Shown piece by piece: positions 49,442-52,193 of a stretch of DNA of 52,193 nt. The DNA is from Acidobacteria bacterium 13_1_20CM_2_55_15. GTDB taxonomy: Bacteria; Acidobacteriota; Terriglobia; 20CM-2-55-15. The number at the start of each line of letters is the position of its first letter. The first letter of the stretch is position 1. The position numbers and the translations under genes were made by a program. The stretch spans positions 1 through 52,193 of the forward strand of contig MNKP01000054.1 of NCBI GenBank assembly GCA_001920875.1, read 5' to 3'. The notes under the pieces were generated by a model, which was not told the DNA's origin, made no database searches, and saw nothing but the letters and a program-made list of their open reading frames with translations.

Positions 49442-49983
49442 TAAGCCCCTACTCGCTCGAATTCGGTAACGATGTTCGTCGGACGCGCGACCGTCTGCAC
49501 GACGGGCGACCCGTCGACCGCCGCCTTCCAGATTTCCTGGAGCGTTTTGTCGTCGGCGTCCGCGCGGACGTAGCACTTGGCCTTCACGGTCGGATATCCG
49601 GGATTGCCGTCCTTCGAATGTCCAGCCCACTTCAGGATGTTGTCGAAGTTGCCTTCGAGCGCGATCTCGAGATCATGGATCTGCACGCCGCGCATCGTGG
49701 CGTTCAACACGAAGCCAACGGTGAGGCACGATCCCATCGCCGACAGAAGCTGTTCGTGCGCGCTCGCAGCGGAATCCTGCGCATCGAGACCTTCCGGTTC
49801 GTCCATCTGAACGGCGTGTTGCCGCATATAGGCTTTCGCCTTGAATCCCTTTTGCCAGACAACACGCGATTTCCAGGGACCGGTGACGGCCTTCAAAACG
49901 TCCCGGTTGTCTCGCATGGAATCGAGGATCTCGCGAATCTTTGCCGGTCGTAAACCGTTCAATTCAACTTCTGCCTTTGCCAT
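49441..49983 (-). CDS. OsmC family protein
   Basis: 'HEQLLSAMGSCLTVGFVLNATMRGVQIHDLEIALEGNFD'; stop overlaps rhodanese start (TAATG). Confidence 0.88.
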   Translation of the reverse strand: MAKAEVELNGLRPAKIREILDSMRDNRDVLKAVTGPWKSRVVWQKGFKAKAYMRQHAVQMDEPEGLDAQDSAASAHEQLLSAMGSCLTVGFVLNATMRGVQIHDLEIALEGNFDNILKWAGHSKDGNPGYPTVKAKCYVRADADDKTLQEIWKAAVDGSPVVQTVARPTNIVTEFERVGA

Positions 49984-49994
49984 GTAACCTCCAG

Positions 49995-50037
49995 GCCGAC
50001 TTTGCCGGCCGCGCCGGCACAAAGCCGGCGCCTACAT
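49995..50037. repeat. GC-rich intergenic inverted repeat
   Basis: gccgactttgccggc / gccggcacaaagccggc overlapping palindromes. Confidence 0.6.
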
Positions 50038-51203
50038 TAGGATTCCTTCCGTAAGATTTCCGCGGCGCGCGAAATGCTCCAGAGCTTTTTGTACGCGATC
50101 TCCGGGGTATTCACGCAGCGCTCTGCAAATGTCCCGAATCCGCAGTCTGGATTAAGGAAGATCTTGTCGGCATCGTAGAACTCGAGCAGACGCCGGACGC
50201 GCTGCACGATCGCCTGCGGGTCTTCGATGTTATCCGTCCGTGGATTCGCGACACCGAGTCCAAGCTCCTTCTGGTTCTTGAATTCCTTGAACACTTCAAT
50301 TTCGCCCGCTCGTGGTGTGGCCATCTCAAGTACGAGCTGATGGATGTTCATGCGCATCAGCGAAGGAAGCAGCGGGCCATAGTTGCCTTTGAGCAAAACG
50401 TCCTCCTTGCGGCTCCAGTTGCCGCGGCAGATGTGCACGCCGAAGCGGACGCCGTCGATGCCAGCAACGGTTTCATTCATCAGGCGAACCGCGAAATCCA
50501 GTTCTTCACTCGGGTCGCGGCGAGTGCCGAGGGCGGCACACATGAACGTTTGTTCCGCTTCATCGCCGTAAACCACCTGCGTCAGCGACGGTTCGTCGAA
50601 TTGAATGAAATCGCATCCGCGTTTCTTCAGCGCGAGAACTTCCTTGCGCAGAATCTGAACCACGTCTTTCGCAAGATCTTCGCGCGTGGGATACGCCTTG
50701 TCGGAAAGACCTTCGAACCATGCCGATCGCGTCAACAAATAGGCACCCGGCAAAGGGATTTTTGTTTGACGCGTCGTATGGGATTTGAGGAAGTCGAACT
50801 CGTCGAGCGAAATGCCGGCGTCCCCGCGCTCTGTGACTTTGTCGATGGCGATCGGGCTTTTGATTGCGAATGACGGAACGTCGGAAGCGCGCAGGATCTC
50901 TTCAAACCCGGCGCGATCCTTGACGTAGTCCATGAGTTCGGAGAGCTTCATCAATTTGATGCCGGAAAGCTTCTCGGTGACGAAGGAATAGAAGTTGTCG
51001 CGGCGGACTTCGCCGTCCGTAACAATGTCGACTCCGGCGTCTTCCTGATACTTGATCGAGGCGAGCACAGCGTCATCGGCGATTTGGTTGAATTCGGCTT
51101 GAGTGATCTCACCGTTTTGACGCTTGCGCAGCGCTTGAACCAGCCATGCCGGCCGCGGCCAGGACCCAACGACAGTTACGGGGAAGAGTTTTGTTTTGCT
51201 CAT
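50037..51203 (-). CDS. Core (single-domain) MetE-like cobalamin-independent methionine synthase family protein
   Basis: 'VVGSWPRPAWL', 'DIVTDGEVRRDNFYSF', 'DFIQFDEPSL', zinc-ligand-like 'GVHICRGN' and 'LNPDCGFGTF'; lacks N-terminal MetE half. Confidence 0.88.
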   Translation of the reverse strand: MSKTKLFPVTVVGSWPRPAWLVQALRKRQNGEITQAEFNQIADDAVLASIKYQEDAGVDIVTDGEVRRDNFYSFVTEKLSGIKLMKLSELMDYVKDRAGFEEILRASDVPSFAIKSPIAIDKVTERGDAGISLDEFDFLKSHTTRQTKIPLPGAYLLTRSAWFEGLSDKAYPTREDLAKDVVQILRKEVLALKKRGCDFIQFDEPSLTQVVYGDEAEQTFMCAALGTRRDPSEELDFAVRLMNETVAGIDGVRFGVHICRGNWSRKEDVLLKGNYGPLLPSLMRMNIHQLVLEMATPRAGEIEVFKEFKNQKELGLGVANPRTDNIEDPQAIVQRVRRLLEFYDADKIFLNPDCGFGTFAERCVNTPEIAYKKLWSISRAAEILRKES

Positions 51204-51426
51204 CGGGGCTTGGAAGATACCACAGACAAGCTCCAATTTTCCCGCCGCCATTTGAACGATCTGTCTTCCGAAGAAGAGTGGACCGTTTCGGGGGTGTGGG
51301 TGGCGAATTCCAAATTTCGCCGGAATCCTCATTTTCATCTCTTGGTGCGATCCGGGCATGCGCGATCTCACAAAAAGAAGTCCTGTGATCACTTACACCG
51401 CTCCGCAATTTTTGTGGTGATCTGGT

Positions 51427-52005
51427 CTATAGGTTCGCGCCCAAGATCACAACGGCTTGTGTCATCGGCAGCAGCCCCGTGGCGTTCCAGAAATTGAACA
51501 TAAATAGCGTGATCAAATCTGCGTGCCGGGCGTTGTCCGGATCGTGTTGCGCGTAGCGTTTCTTAACGATCTCGTGGCACACCTTGAAGAGCGATTTCTG
51601 GAGTTTCGCGATGCTCTTGCCGGGCTTGATTTTGACGTCGACCGCGCGATTACAGAATTCGTTCCAGAAACCGGGATCCGTAATGAGCCGGCGCGGCTCT
51701 TTGTGCGCCAGTCCCGCCCGTTCGGCGACGCGGCAAAGCGTGTAGTACATGGTCCGGTTCAAGCCTACGAAGAACGGCACGATCTCCTGCCTGCGGGCCC
51801 CTTGGTCATTTCCCAGAGCGTTTTGGGCAGCGCGGACCGTAATGTCGACCAGAACATTGCCCTGGATCGGAGGCCTGCCCAGGTGGAGGTGCAGTTGGGC
51901 TTCAAGGGAGATCGCCTCGAGAAGCTGATCCGACAGAAGAACTTCCTCGCCACGCAATTGAAGCAGCCCGCGCGATAATCCGAATTGAACCCCCGATGGG
52001 TGCAT
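51427..52005 (-). CDS. Hypothetical protein, 192 aa
   Basis: ATG at 52005 preceded on minus strand by AGGAGG at ~8 nt spacing; no family recognised. Confidence 0.6.
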   Translation of the reverse strand: MHPSGVQFGLSRGLLQLRGEEVLLSDQLLEAISLEAQLHLHLGRPPIQGNVLVDITVRAAQNALGNDQGARRQEIVPFFVGLNRTMYYTLCRVAERAGLAHKEPRRLITDPGFWNEFCNRAVDVKIKPGKSIAKLQKSLFKVCHEIVKKRYAQHDPDNARHADLITLFMFNFWNATGLLPMTQAVVILGANL

Positions 52006-52038
52006 ATCCGCATCCTCCTATATTAAGGATCGCGATTG

Positions 52039-52193
52039 GGCGCATCTTCCTTCGAGAAATTCGCTTTTGCTCATAATTGAACGCGCCTTCCTTCGAAGTA
52101 GTCCCATTTGTTCGCAATTGAACGTGCCTTCCTTTGAGCATTTCTTTTTTGCTCGTGATTGGACGCGGCTTCTTGCCGGCATTTCCCATTTGC
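52039..52193. repeat. Degenerate 41-bp tandem repeat, at least 3.8 units, running off the window
   Basis: Units 52039-52079, 52080-52120, 52121-52161, 52162-52193(partial); each full unit ends ..(a/c)(a/g/t)(a/t)attg and starts (g/a)(g/a)cg..cttcctt. Confidence 0.75.

Noticed and set aside
51204-51426. Possible SAM or cobalamin riboswitch upstream of the MetE-like gene
   Set aside because: No recognisable conserved riboswitch core by eye; would need an Infernal/Rfam scan.
52039-52193. 41-bp periodic array as CRISPR
   Set aside because: Units diverge along their whole length rather than alternating identical repeats and unique spacers.
1-52193. tRNA or rRNA genes
   Set aside because: No GTTCRANNC-type T-loop with a cloverleaf or rRNA-like stretch noticed in intergenic gaps; a tRNAscan-SE run would be decisive.

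Overview
Chromosomal-looking, gene-dense 52.2 kb window. Gene content and intergenic-repeat style suggest an Acidobacteriota-like genome (inference only). The left edge holds the N-terminus of a NusG/RfaH-like factor, cut by the window boundary and absent from the ORF track, followed by a poorly characterised 0.3-2.8 kb segment with two paralogous small HTH proteins, a Zn-ribbon protein and a KOW/SH3-like protein. The rest is mostly recognisable metabolism and housekeeping: mqnE, thiO, proBA, a fadNAE-like beta-oxidation operon, thrC, lon, an HtrA-like protease, an exonuclease, cinA, two M24 peptidases, a deoxyhypusine-synthase-like gene, a molybdopterin oxidoreductase, an iscRSUA-hscBA-iscX operon without fdx, and a rhodanese/OsmC/core-MetE cluster. 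Main unexplained structure: (i) several families of palindromic intergenic elements, one nested inside another, one encoding the mqnE C-terminus and some carrying stop codons or a Shine-Dalgarno; (ii) a 41-bp degenerate tandem repeat running off the right edge; (iii) a perfect 9-bp inverted repeat upstream of iscR, a likely autoregulatory operator; (iv) a gene-fragment graveyard at 47.2-48.7 kb; (v) an apparent frameshift in the htrA-like signal region. No CRISPR array, tRNA, rRNA or intact transposase was seen. I found no convincing complete new defence or biosynthetic system. The best candidates for something undescribed are the left-edge regulator cluster and the repeat elements. All calls come from reading by eye; no database search was run.
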